From: Carnobacterium alterfunditum DSM 5972
GTDB lineage: Bacteria > Bacillota > Bacilli > Lactobacillales > Carnobacteriaceae
Direction of reading: 5' to 3'
Length of the DNA stretch: 64,000 nt
Assembly: GCF_000744115.1 (NCBI RefSeq)
Contig: NZ_JQLG01000004.1
Span: forward strand, 1,896,190 to 1,960,189
The notes below the pieces were generated by a model that ran no database searches, was not told where the DNA came from, and was given only the letters and a program-made list of their open reading frames with translations. This document shows positions 54,941 through 63,016 of the stretch, in pieces. How positions within the stretch are numbered: position 1 is the stretch's first letter; the number at the start of each line of letters is the position of its first letter. Both the position numbers and the translations under genes were made by a program.

Positions 54941-55159
54941 ATTAAAACCTCACTTAATTTTTTTTGGAAAAATAAAAAGATGAGACAAGCTTATCATGAG
55001 ACCGAATAAAATTAAATGTATTTTTTTATTTGAGCAAATTAGTTTTCAAAAATAGAATAACAAGGTTGCTATAAGAACGAAATCATTTTAGAATAAAGAG
55101 GTAAAGTATAATTATTATGTACAGTTTATTTTAAATTAGCAGGAAAGAGGCTGTTAGCG

Positions 55160-55720
55160 GTGAATATATTAGAGACAGAACGCCTACTACTTATACCTTA
55201 TCAATTGTCATATATTGAAGCCACACTTATTGGCGATGACAGATTAAGCGAAGTATCTGGATACCATGTTGCAGAAGAATGGCCTGGTGTAGAGTTTTTC
55301 TTTTATTTACCTTATGTATTGGAATCAGTAAAGGACGACAGAATCAAAGAAAAATGGACCCATCTAATCGTACTAAAATCTGAAAATAAAATTATAGGAG
55401 AGGTGAGCGCACAAGGCACCCCAGAACTAACGAGGGAAGCAGAATTAGGTTACGGGGTAGTAGAGGCCTACGCAGGAAAAGGGTACGCGACGGAAGGAGC
55501 GCAAGCTTTTTTAAATTGGCTGGATTCTGAAAAAATCAAGGTAGTGAGAGCCAAAACTTATTTGTATCATAAAAAATCACAACATATTTTAAAAAAGTTA
55601 GGATTTGTAAAAACAGGTGAAAGTAATTTTACGGGTGGCGAACGGGTGGCAAATTTTGAATGGAAGTCAAATCAAATTCTGTATCACGAAAATAGAACCC
55701 AAAGCGAAAAAGCTAAATGA
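55160..55720 (+). CDS. GNAT family N-acetyltransferase, RimJ/RimL-like (186 aa, GTG start)
   Basis: A GNAT acetyltransferase with the RimJ/RimL-type start ILETERLLLIPYQ and motif A AELGYGVVEAYAGKGYATEGAQAFLNWL (loop AGKGYA), then the typical HILKKLGFVKTGE end. Such proteins modify ribosomal protein or small-molecule amines; the substrate is unknown. RBS AGGAAAGAGG lies 10 bases before the GTG. A TATAAT at 55108-55113 may be the promoter -10. Confidence 0.87.
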   Translation: MNILETERLLLIPYQLSYIEATLIGDDRLSEVSGYHVAEEWPGVEFFFYLPYVLESVKDDRIKEKWTHLIVLKSENKIIGEVSAQGTPELTREAELGYGVVEAYAGKGYATEGAQAFLNWLDSEKIKVVRAKTYLYHKKSQHILKKLGFVKTGESNFTGGERVANFEWKSNQILYHENRTQSEKAK

Positions 55721-55738
55721 AAAACAGTTAGCTTTTTC
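55706..55738. terminator. Bidirectional terminator between the GNAT gene and yueI
   Basis: GAAAAAGCTAA pairs with TTAGCTTTTTC around an 11-base loop. The GNAT stop codon lies in the loop region. Confidence 0.8.
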
Positions 55739-55749
55739 CGTCTTTTAGA

Positions 55750-56190
55750 TCAAAAAAATAATTTTTTGAATAATGAAGCTTTTTCTTCTACCTCTTTTTG
55801 AGGAGCATTCTGAGGATACTTGACCGCTACATCAACTGTTTTTTCATTAACAGCATCAGTCGAAACATAAATCAAACCAAGTGGACTACGCTGAGCTCCT
55901 TCATCGGATACGATTCGAAAAGAACAATCGTTTTCTTGACTTAATTTAATATAGGGACTTAATAGATTCATATCAACTTGTCCGTTTAATAGTAATTGTT
56001 GATTTGGGTGAAGTTGAATTTCTTTCTTCAGCGATTCAAGATAGTCATTAGAGGTAAGCTGTTCAATAGTCATAGATAAGTAAACGCGTTCCCTAAGACT
56101 ACCAAAATACTTGTTTCTTTCATCTGGATTCGTCTTTTTATTTCCATAGATACCTTTTGATAAATAGTCTTGAGTGTCTCTGTCAGCCAT
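55750..56190 (-). CDS. yueI: YueI family protein, DUF1694 (146 aa)
   Basis: A DUF1694/YueI protein of unknown function found across Firmicutes. The N-terminal block LSKGIYGNKKTNPDERNKYFGSLRERVYLSMT is characteristic, and the protein ends in a basic-hydrophobic LFKKLFF. No membrane segment is seen. RBS AAAGGGGGC precedes the ATG. It is a lone minus-strand gene. Confidence 0.85.
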   Translation of the reverse strand: MADRDTQDYLSKGIYGNKKTNPDERNKYFGSLRERVYLSMTIEQLTSNDYLESLKKEIQLHPNQQLLLNGQVDMNLLSPYIKLSQENDCSFRIVSDEGAQRSPLGLIYVSTDAVNEKTVDVAVKYPQNAPQKEVEEKASLFKKLFF

Positions 56191-56333
56191 TTTAAAAGCC
56201 CCCTTTGGTAATTAATTGGCAATCAAATATAGGTCTAAATAATGTGTTAGATTGATTTTCAGTATAGCATGAACCTTTATAAAATAAAACTTTTTTCATT
56301 TGCTCAACTGTACACAAAAAAACATAAAAATTA

Positions 56334-56362
56334 TTGCTTTTTATAAAAAAATTATATACAAT
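56334..56362 (+). promoter_or_regulatory. Putative promoter of yktB
   Basis: TTGCTT (56334-56339), a 17-base spacer and TACAAT (56357-56362). If used, it gives a leader of about 258 nt before yktB. Confidence 0.5.
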
Positions 56363-56369
56363 CGGCATC

Positions 56370-56627
56370 AGTAATGAATAAAATATGCGACTGAATTAGT
56401 AATAAGGTTTTGGTTCGTTCAAACAAGTGGGATCAAGATTGTCTCTTTAGAAGTAACAGCAGACCCTTTAATCCAGTAAACAGCTGCTTTTAGGGACGAA
56501 AAAAATAGTTATTTGACGCTTGGCATTTGGTAGTTATCGGATGGTGAGATCCAGTTAACGCAATTAATAATAGATGAAATGAGAACAACTATTGAGTAAT
56601 ACTGGTTGTGTTCTAGGAGTGTGAGAA
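56370..56627 (+). promoter_or_regulatory. Long structured leader of yktB, no family recognised
   Basis: Three structures are visible. AGCAG and CTGCT interleave with CCCT and AGGG near 56458-56496 in pseudoknot order. GTTA-GGAT/ATCC-TAAC forms a hairpin near 56532-56563. AGAACAAC pairs with GTTG-TG-TTCT (56581-56615) and ends just before the RBS AGGAGTG. No T-box core, terminator T run or known riboswitch consensus was found. The rest of the gap from 56191 to 56333 is AT-rich without a gene. Confidence 0.35.
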
Positions 56628-57272
56628 ATGGAAAATTGTACGTTTACTGAGGCTGATTTTGCTGTGTTTGCAATTGAAGGATTAGAACCGAGAATGTCAG
56701 CTATTCGAAAACAAATCCAACCGAAGTTTCATAGGTTAGGGCAAGAATTTGCAAAAGTATTAGCTGTTGAACTAGATATAAAAAGTCTACCTGTCCATAT
56801 TGCACAGCACATAAGAAGAACGAAAAATCCTCCAAAAGATACCTGGCTGGCAATTGGAGGAGACAACAGAGGTTATAAAAAATACCCTCATTTTCAATTA
56901 GGGTTGTATGAAACGCATGTCTTTATCTGGTTGGCTTTTATTGATAATCCTTTACATGAAGAAAAAATGGCTTTACAAATAATTGAAGATCCAGCTCTAT
57001 TATTCAAAGTTCCTGATGATTATGTTGTTTCATGGGACCATACAAAAGAGCAAGTAGTACCAATTCATGAAGCCAATTTATTGAACGGGTTAATTCGATG
57101 GCAGACAATTAAAAAAGGAGAATTTTTAATTGGCAGACAAATTTCGGCTGAAGATCCACTCCTAATAAGTCCGGAAGAGACTCAACGATTTATACTCGAT
57201 ACATTTAAACAGTTATTGCCGCTGTATAGACAAGCTTACAGTGTATATGAAATAAAAGAAATCCATATTTAA
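56628..57272 (+). CDS. yktB: YktB family protein, DUF1054 (214 aa)
   Basis: A DUF1054 (UPF0637) protein like B. subtilis YktB, function unknown. Family blocks FAVFAIEGLEPRMSAIRKQIQPKF, HIAQHIRRTKNPPKDTWLAIGGDNRGYKKYPHFQLGLY and the C-terminal LLPLYRQA are clear. It appears cytosolic. RBS TAGGAGTGTG precedes the ATG. The unusually long leader upstream suggests RNA-level control. It shares a terminator with luxS. Confidence 0.88.
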   Translation: MENCTFTEADFAVFAIEGLEPRMSAIRKQIQPKFHRLGQEFAKVLAVELDIKSLPVHIAQHIRRTKNPPKDTWLAIGGDNRGYKKYPHFQLGLYETHVFIWLAFIDNPLHEEKMALQIIEDPALLFKVPDDYVVSWDHTKEQVVPIHEANLLNGLIRWQTIKKGEFLIGRQISAEDPLLISPEETQRFILDTFKQLLPLYRQAYSVYEIKEIHI

Positions 57273-57280
57273 GAACAATA

Positions 57281-57323
57281 AAAGGATCCAATACGACTTT
57301 GAGCGTATTGGATCCTTTTTTAT
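57281..57323. terminator. Bidirectional terminator between yktB and luxS
   Basis: Perfect 15-bp stem AAAGGATCCAATACG with its complement around ACTTTGAG, followed by T on the plus strand and, reversed, on the minus strand. Confidence 0.92.
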
Positions 57324-57335
57324 AAGATGGAATTA

Positions 57336-57800
57336 TTAAGCAAATACAATATGCCATTCATTGCGTTTTGCTAAGAAATCTTTGGCTAATTTTTGTGCAC
57401 CCTCTAGAGTGTGATTAGCTGCCCAACCGCATTGCGTTTCGTTGCTCGCTGGAACCTCAGTAGCCACTAAGATATCCTCCATTGTTTTTTGTAACACGTC
57501 TAAAATCTCATTGTAATTCTCATGATTAATGACCGTTAGATAGAAACCTGTTTGACATCCCATAGGACCAAAGTCAATGATATAATCTGCATGGTTACGA
57601 ATCAGTTCAGCCGTTAAATGCTCTAAAGAGTGGAGACTCATCATATCCATATGCTCTTTATTTGGTTGTGAAAAACGGATATCATATTTTAAAATTTTAT
57701 CGCCATTCGATCCGATTTTTTTATCCGCTAGTCTAACGTAAGGTGCTTTGACTTTTGTATGATCTAAGTTGAAACTTTCTACATTCATTTTACTTGTCAT
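57336..57800 (-). CDS. luxS: S-ribosylhomocysteine lyase LuxS (154 aa)
   Basis: LuxS splits S-ribosylhomocysteine into homocysteine and DPD, the AI-2 precursor. The metal ligands are His57 and His61 in HSLEH and Cys124 in NETQCGWA; the catalytic Cys82 is in [11 protein letters not shown]. The length is standard. RBS GAGGAG lies 10 bases before the ATG at 57800; a second ATG four codons on is possible. An extended -10 (TGGTACACT) lies upstream. Together with mtn at 53691 it completes SAH recycling. Confidence 0.97.
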   Translation of the reverse strand: MTSKMNVESFNLDHTKVKAPYVRLADKKIGSNGDKILKYDIRFSQPNKEHMDMMSLHSLEHLTAELIRNHADYIIDFGPMGCQTGFYLTVINHENYNEILDVLQKTMEDILVATEVPASNETQCGWAANHTLEGAQKLAKDFLAKRNEWHIVFA

Positions 57801-57922
57801 AAAACAATTACTCCTCTTTTTTAACTTTATTTAAGTTGCTATTACTTAGTGTACCATTTTTAGAGAAATTCTAAAAATATTTATTTTTTGATAGATAACG
57901 AAAAAACACTGAATGTAAAATC

Positions 57923-58093
57923 TCAGCGTTCATCATCTTTGTTGCTATCTTTTTGCTCATTCAATTTGCGGACGATAAATTCATAATGTATAAGTGCATT
58001 AAAATCATCTTGATAATGAATAACTATTTTAGATTTATTACTTTTTAATTTGACAGAAGGACCAGTAACTTCAATTACTGTATTATTAGACAC
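57923..58093 (-). CDS. Small hypothetical protein (56 aa, GTG start)
   Basis: Too short for a simple length cutoff but well supported: RBS AAAGGAG stands 8 bases before the GTG. The product starts MSNNTVIEVTGPSVKLKSN, has a central KIVIHYQDDFNALIHYEF stretch predicted as beta then alpha, and ends in a charged QKDSNKDDER tail. No membrane segment is present. I do not recognise a family. It sits between luxS and rpsD on the same strand. Confidence 0.65.
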   Translation of the reverse strand: MSNNTVIEVTGPSVKLKSNKSKIVIHYQDDFNALIHYEFIVRKLNEQKDSNKDDER

Positions 58094-58360
58094 AGTATAC
58101 ACTCCTTTTTAGTGGAATAAATTTAATGGGTAGGGACGAATAGAAAATCTGGATAACAAAAACAAATAATTGCTAGGTTATTAATTAATAAAGCTTACCA
58201 CAAAAATGGATAGATGAAAATATACTTGAACTACTTTTTCGTTTTTCTCATCAAATTCATATGAGACCTCATAACCAACTAGTTGGAGCGGTTAAGAACT
58301 ATTAAATCTGAATAAATTTTATGCTCTAGAATATTATTGAAGCAGGAATGAAATAGAAAA
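58094..58360. other. Gap without a recognised gene
   Basis: About 270 AT-rich bases between the 56-aa gene and the rpsD terminator. A 33-codon minus-strand frame at 58191-58291 has coding-like composition but no start; otherwise nothing is seen. Confidence 0.4.
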
Positions 58361-58396
58361 AAACCCACAAACATTTTGGTAAATGTTTGTGGGTTT
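58361..58396 (-). terminator. Terminator of rpsD
   Basis: The 15-16 bp stem AAACCCACAAACATTT with its complement, followed on the minus strand by a T run. Confidence 0.93.
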
Positions 58397-58424
58397 AAGA
58401 ATCTGTTTATTACTCTAATTAAGA

Positions 58425-59030
58425 TTAACGAGAGTAATATTCAACGATGATTGTTTCATCGATTTCAGCAGATAATTCATCTCTTAATGGTAAACGGTTA
58501 TATGAACCTTCTAATTTTTCAACATCGAAAGTTACGTATTCAGGACGGCCAAATAATGATTCAGCAGCTGATTTAATAATTTCCATGTTTTTAGATTTTT
58601 CACGAACAGTGATAACTTGTCCAACTGAAACGCTGTATGATGGGATATCAACGCGTTTGCCATCAACAAGGATGTGGCCATGATTTACTAATTGACGTGA
58701 TTGACGACGAGTAGTAGCTAAACCTAAACGGTAAACAACATTATCTAAACGTTGTTCTAAAAGGATCATGAAGTTTTCACCATGTTTACCTTCTTTGAAT
58801 TTACCAGCTTTTAAGAATAAGTTACTAAATTGACGTTCGTTCAAACCAAACATATGACGTAATTTTTGTTTTTCTTGTAATTGAATACCGTATTCTGTTA
58901 ATTTCTTACGGCTGTTTGGACCATGAGGACCTGGAGCGTAAGGACGGCGTTCGATTTCTTTACCTGTGCCAGAAAGTGAAATGCCTAGACGACGAGAAAC
59001 TTTCCAACTTGGACCTGTATAACGTGACAT
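58425..59030 (-). CDS. rpsD: 30S ribosomal protein S4 (201 aa)
   Basis: S4 is a primary 16S rRNA-binding protein that starts 30S assembly and, in Bacillus, represses its own mRNA. The N terminus [19 protein letters not shown], the [12 protein letters not shown] block and the S4 domain (about residues 90-155, [33 protein letters not shown]) are clear. No N-terminal zinc cysteines are present, so it is the C-minus form. The ATG at 59030 fits RBS TTGGAGGA; an upstream open frame belongs to the leader. Confidence 0.98.
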   Translation of the reverse strand: MSRYTGPSWKVSRRLGISLSGTGKEIERRPYAPGPHGPNSRKKLTEYGIQLQEKQKLRHMFGLNERQFSNLFLKAGKFKEGKHGENFMILLEQRLDNVVYRLGLATTRRQSRQLVNHGHILVDGKRVDIPSYSVSVGQVITVREKSKNMEIIKSAAESLFGRPEYVTFDVEKLEGSYNRLPLRDELSAEIDETIIVEYYSR

Positions 59031-59205
59031 AATGTAATTCCTCCAATAAATTTTTTTTTTGGAGTAAAATAATAAGTTGAAGTTCAGTATTTCGTGCAGT
59101 CCATTTTTCAATCTTCACCTTTGCAGCCATAGGTTACGCAATTGCACCATTGTTGGCAACGAACTGTTGACGTGAATACCACTCTCACGCTGCATTATTT
59201 TACAC
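59031..59205 (-). promoter_or_regulatory. Leader of rpsD, candidate S4 autoregulatory element
   Basis: A leader of about 175 nt runs from the predicted start to the rpsD RBS. It is GC-richer than its surroundings and has several small helices (for example GCAGC/GCTGC-type pairs). Firmicute rpsD mRNAs are known to carry S4-binding leaders. Homology here was not tested, so the call rests on position and length. Confidence 0.45.
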
Positions 59206-59212
59206 ATTTGCA

Positions 59213-59242
59213 AGTATACGCTATAAAACATTGAAAAGTCAA
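59213..59242 (-). promoter_or_regulatory. Promoter of rpsD
   Basis: On the minus strand: TTGACT (59242-59237), an 18-base spacer and TATACT (59218-59213). It lies just after the msrC stop codon. Confidence 0.75.
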
Positions 59243-59251
59243 GTCATACGG

Positions 59252-59719
59252 TTAGATACTTGAAGAATCTAACAGAATATTGACAAATTCTTCTAAATAC
59301 TTTTGATCGATTTCATCAAAACGGTTAGTAATCGGAGCATCAATATCTAATACCCCAATAGCGCGACCATCTTTGACCAAAGGCACAACGATTTCAGACT
59401 GACTGGCAGCATCACAAGCGATATGTCCTGGAAATTGATTAACATCTTCAACAAAGATGCTCTCTTTTTTTACAAAGGCAGTCCCGCAGACTCCTTTTCC
59501 AAGTTGGATTCTTATACAAGCTACTTTGCCTTGGAAAGGCCCTAAGACAAGTTCGTCAGAAGCAGGCTCATATAAGTAAAATCCTGCCCAATTGATAGAA
59601 GGTAAGTTTTCAAATAATAAAGCGGCTGCGTTGCTAAAATTAGCGATGAAATTAGTTTCATCACCGATAATTGCACTCAATTGTTTAATCGTTAATGAAT
59701 AAGTAGCTTTTTTTGTCAT
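59252..59719 (-). CDS. msrC: GAF-domain free methionine-R-sulfoxide reductase (155 aa)
   Basis: Reduces free methionine-R-sulfoxide, protecting the methionine pool. The single GAF domain has the three family cysteines Cys68 (VACIR), Cys78 (GVCGTAF) and Cys102 (HIACDAAS), spaced 10 and 24 residues as in E. coli fRMsr (84, 94, 118), and the block GRAIGVLDIDAP. The length is typical. It corresponds to B. subtilis YtsP, also next to rpsD. RBS AAAGGAG precedes the ATG. Confidence 0.95.
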   Translation of the reverse strand: MTKKATYSLTIKQLSAIIGDETNFIANFSNAAALLFENLPSINWAGFYLYEPASDELVLGPFQGKVACIRIQLGKGVCGTAFVKKESIFVEDVNQFPGHIACDAASQSEIVVPLVKDGRAIGVLDIDAPITNRFDEIDQKYLEEFVNILLDSSSI

Positions 59720-59950
59720 GTGAACACTCCTTTAAAATTCATGATACCACTCCGTAAAAATTAATTTTTCCTAGATTTTCCTAGATTGAGGTGTGAGAAT
59801 GATTTCTTCTATGTTATAATATACAATAGGAGTTTTTATAAGTAAATCCTTATTGTTAAATCAAGTCAATCGTTACATGGATACATAAATAAAATAACTG
59901 TTTTATGAAATTAAAATGAAGTCAGCAGTAACTCAATCGGAGGTTTTAGA

Positions 59951-61672
59951 ATGGAAATGGAAACTGTTTTAATTGTTATCATTGTACTAGCTGTTGCAGC
60001 TTATGGGACAGGTTATTTTATGAAAAAAAAGCATTATCAAACTATTAATAACTTGGAGCAACAAAAATTTGATTTAATGGATACATCAGTTGCTGAAACG
60101 ATTCAAAATGTTGAAATTCTTTCTTTAACGGGTCAAACAGAGAAAAATTTTGAACAATGGAAAGATAAATGGAAACAAATTGAACTAACTGCATTTCCAG
60201 ATATAGAGAATCTGCTATTTGATGCTGAACAAACGACAGACAGATTTCAGTTGATTAAAGCTGGCAAATCTGAAAGTAGAAGTAGAGAGTTGATTGAGAG
60301 TACTAAAAATAAAATAAAAGAGATTCAATTAGCGCTAAACGAATTATTGAAGAGTGAAGAGAAAAATAGCCAAGCAATTAAGAAAGTTGAAGAAATGTAT
60401 CAAGGTATACGGAAAAAATTGCTGACCCAAAGCTTTTCTTTCGGTCCAGCATTAGATAAACTTGAAAAGAAACTCACATTTTTAGAATTAAGTTTTTCCA
60501 ATTTTTTTGAACTAACTTCCTCTGGAGATCACATTGAAGCTGAAGAAGTATTGAAAAAGGTTAATTATGAGACAAAAGAGTTAAATGACGCTGTCACTAC
60601 TATTCCTAGTTTAGTTAAAGAAATCAGCAATGAATTCCCAGCTCAAATCCAAGAATTAAAAGAAGGTTATCATGAATTAAAAGATGTGCAGCATTTTGTC
60701 TTTTTAGGAGACACACTGACATCCGATATTGCTGAAATTGAACAAGACATAGAACAAGGTGAAAAATTAATAAAACAATGTGAAACCGAAAAAGTTGAAA
60801 AGTTGAATTCAATCATTGAAGAAAAAATCAATCATTTGTATGATGTTATGGAAGCTGAAATAAGCGCTAGAGAAGCAGTAGAGAAAGAACAACCTATTTT
60901 GGCGAAACTTATTGAATTTGTGAACAAAAGAAATCAACAATTATTGATTGAAATTGATCGAGTATCTCAAAGTTACACACTTGACGATACATTCTCACAA
61001 CAAACAAAAGACATGCAAGAACAAATTGAAGAAATTCAATTGAATTTTGAAACGTTTAATAATGGAATAGAAAAAAATCAAGCTGTGTATACGGTTGTAG
61101 CAGAAAGCCATGCTGAAGATAGTGAAAGATTGGCTCAAATTGAGGAGAAACAAGAAAAATTGATCAAACAACTGGCTGACTTACGCGAGGAAGAAACAGA
61201 AGTTAAAGAAAAAATTGATGATTTTGAGTTTAATATGCGAGGAATCAAACGCTACATTGAAAAGCAGCATTTACCGGGATTACCTGAAGAATATTTAGAT
61301 TTGTTTTTCGTCACTACAGAGCGTATTGAAAAATTAGCGAAAGAATTAAATAAATTGAAAATCGATATGACTGAGATTAAAAAAATGTGTGAGATGTGTG
61401 AAGATGACGTTGAACTGCTTATTGATAAGACTGAAGAAATCGTGGATAGTGCAATATTAACTGAGTACATGATGCAATATGCTAACCGATACCGAAATGA
61501 CCATCCTCAAATCGGAGAAGCTATTTTAGAAAGTAATGAATTATTTAATAAAGAATTTCAATATAAAGAAGCGCTTGAAATTATCTCAACGGCATTAGAA
61601 GTTGTGGAACCTGGTTCATTTAAAAAAGTTGAGAATCAATATTATGAAGAAAAAAGCAGAACTGCTAAATAA
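59951..61672 (+). CDS. ezrA: Septation ring regulator EzrA (573 aa)
   Basis: EzrA limits Z-ring formation at wrong sites and helps septal synthesis. It has one N-terminal membrane segment (about residues 4-24, outside-in topology) and then five long coiled-coil segments, as seen from the run of Glu/Lys/Leu heptads to residue 565; the conserved NYEI-like patch is in the last part (RYRNDHPQIGEAI, ELFNKEFQYKEALEI). The length is close to B. subtilis EzrA (562). RBS CGGAGG precedes the ATG. It is transcribed divergently from msrC. Confidence 0.95.
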   Translation: MEMETVLIVIIVLAVAAYGTGYFMKKKHYQTINNLEQQKFDLMDTSVAETIQNVEILSLTGQTEKNFEQWKDKWKQIELTAFPDIENLLFDAEQTTDRFQLIKAGKSESRSRELIESTKNKIKEIQLALNELLKSEEKNSQAIKKVEEMYQGIRKKLLTQSFSFGPALDKLEKKLTFLELSFSNFFELTSSGDHIEAEEVLKKVNYETKELNDAVTTIPSLVKEISNEFPAQIQELKEGYHELKDVQHFVFLGDTLTSDIAEIEQDIEQGEKLIKQCETEKVEKLNSIIEEKINHLYDVMEAEISAREAVEKEQPILAKLIEFVNKRNQQLLIEIDRVSQSYTLDDTFSQQTKDMQEQIEEIQLNFETFNNGIEKNQAVYTVVAESHAEDSERLAQIEEKQEKLIKQLADLREEETEVKEKIDDFEFNMRGIKRYIEKQHLPGLPEEYLDLFFVTTERIEKLAKELNKLKIDMTEIKKMCEMCEDDVELLIDKTEEIVDSAILTEYMMQYANRYRNDHPQIGEAILESNELFNKEFQYKEALEIISTALEVVEPGSFKKVENQYYEEKSRTAK

Positions 61673-61701
61673 CAAAGAATAAATAAATCTAATTAAAAAG
61701 A

Positions 61702-61741
61702 ATAAAACAGAGTAGTGAAGAAAACTACTCTGTTTTATTTT
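61702..61741 (+). terminator. Terminator of ezrA
   Basis: AATAAAACAGAGTAGT pairs with ACTACTCTGTTTTATT around GAAGAAA; T-rich on both sides. Confidence 0.88.
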
Positions 61742-61842
61742 GTTAAAATAAATAGACGTGCCTTGTATTGAAAAAAGTTTTTGTTATAATGAGTAAAGAA
61801 TTTTCAAGTGTGGGATAACCTAAAAGAAAGTGTGACAATAAA

Positions 61843-62982
61843 ATGATTTATTTTGATAATAGTGCAACAACTAGTATAGATAAAACTGTTTTACAAACAT
61901 TCGAAAAAGTAAGTCAAACTATTAATGGTAATCCTTCCAGTTTACACCAATTAGGTAATTATGCTGACGGCCTACTTCAACAGTCTAGAAAACAAATAGC
62001 TGATTTGTTAAATGTTTCATCTGAAGAAATCTATTTTACAAGTGGAGGAACAGAAGGGGACAATTGGGCTATTAAAGGAACAGCAATTGAAAAACATCAG
62101 TTTGGAAAACATGTGATCACAACAGCTGTTGAGCATCCTGCTGTTAAAGAATCAGTTGCTCAGCTAGAGATGCTAGGATTTGAGGTTACTATTTTGCCCG
62201 TTGATCCAAATGGAAGAATATCCGTCTCTGATTTGAAAGAAGCTCTAAGGTCGGACACTATCCTAGTTTCGATAATGGCTGTAAATAACGAAGTTGGAAG
62301 TATTCAGCCTATTATTGAAATAGGAGAAGTTTTAAAAGATCATCCAGCGGTCCATTTTCATGTAGATGCTGTACAAGCAATAGGGAAAATCCCTTTACTG
62401 TTAGGCAGAGAGTCAAGAATTGATTTAGCAACTTTTTCTGCTCATAAATTTCACGGGCCTAAAGGTATGGGCTTCATATACATCAAAAAAGGAAAACAAG
62501 TCGCTCCACTTTTAAATGGCGGGGGGCAAGAATCTGGTAAACGTGGCGGTACAGAAAATGTAGCCGGCGCAGCAGCAATGGCTAAGGCTTTGCGCCTTCT
62601 GCTTGAAAAAGCAGGAGAGAAGCAAAAGAATCAAGATGAGATAAAAACTTATCTCATGGGACAGCTAGAAGCGTATAGAAGAGTTTCTGTTTTCTCACAA
62701 AAAGAAGGTGCTCCTCATATTTTATGTTTCGCTTTAAAAGGAATCAGAGGAGAAGTAATGGTTCATGCTTTTGAAAAAAAAGAAATTTATATTTCAACAA
62801 CAAGTGCGTGTTCTAGCCGTAATGGTACAGCTTCTAGTACTTTAGTAGCAATGAATGTACCTGGAAAAATAGCCGCAAGTGCGGTGCGTATTAGTTTAAC
62901 AGATACAAATACATTAGAAGAAGCTGAATTTTTTATGAAAGAATTTGGTCATCTATATCAACAATTCAAAGACATTAAATAA
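61843..62982 (+). CDS. iscS: Cysteine desulfurase, IscS/NifZ type (379 aa)
   Basis: A class V PLP enzyme that takes sulfur from cysteine as a protein persulfide. The N-terminal IYFDNSATTSID, PLP lysine Lys202 in SAHKFHGPKG and the persulfide-forming Cys323 in TSACSSRNG are intact; the long TSACSS loop marks the IscS (group I) class. The length is slightly below E. coli IscS (404). Directly followed by thiI (34 bases), as nifZ-thiI in B. subtilis, so it most likely feeds ThiI for 4-thiouridine and thiamine rather than general Fe-S assembly. Confidence 0.95.
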   Translation: MIYFDNSATTSIDKTVLQTFEKVSQTINGNPSSLHQLGNYADGLLQQSRKQIADLLNVSSEEIYFTSGGTEGDNWAIKGTAIEKHQFGKHVITTAVEHPAVKESVAQLEMLGFEVTILPVDPNGRISVSDLKEALRSDTILVSIMAVNNEVGSIQPIIEIGEVLKDHPAVHFHVDAVQAIGKIPLLLGRESRIDLATFSAHKFHGPKGMGFIYIKKGKQVAPLLNGGGQESGKRGGTENVAGAAAMAKALRLLLEKAGEKQKNQDEIKTYLMGQLEAYRRVSVFSQKEGAPHILCFALKGIRGEVMVHAFEKKEIYISTTSACSSRNGTASSTLVAMNVPGKIAASAVRISLTDTNTLEEAEFFMKEFGHLYQQFKDIK

Positions 62983-63016
62983 ACCGGAAGAATAGCAGAG
63001 AGGAAGTAAGCAACAC

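Noticed and set aside
56370-56627. 6S RNA or T-box upstream of yktB
   Set aside because: No T-box core or terminator, and no clear long closing stem with central bubble; the neighbourhood does not fit either.
58191-58291. A 33-codon minus-strand fragment reading LVGYEVSYEFDEKNEKVV
   Set aside because: No start codon and no RBS, and a stop codon directly upstream; could be a relic but not supportable as a gene.
59766-59785. Tandem TTTTCCTAGA repeat upstream of ezrA
   Set aside because: Only two copies of a simple AT-rich unit, with no palindrome or link to a known regulator.
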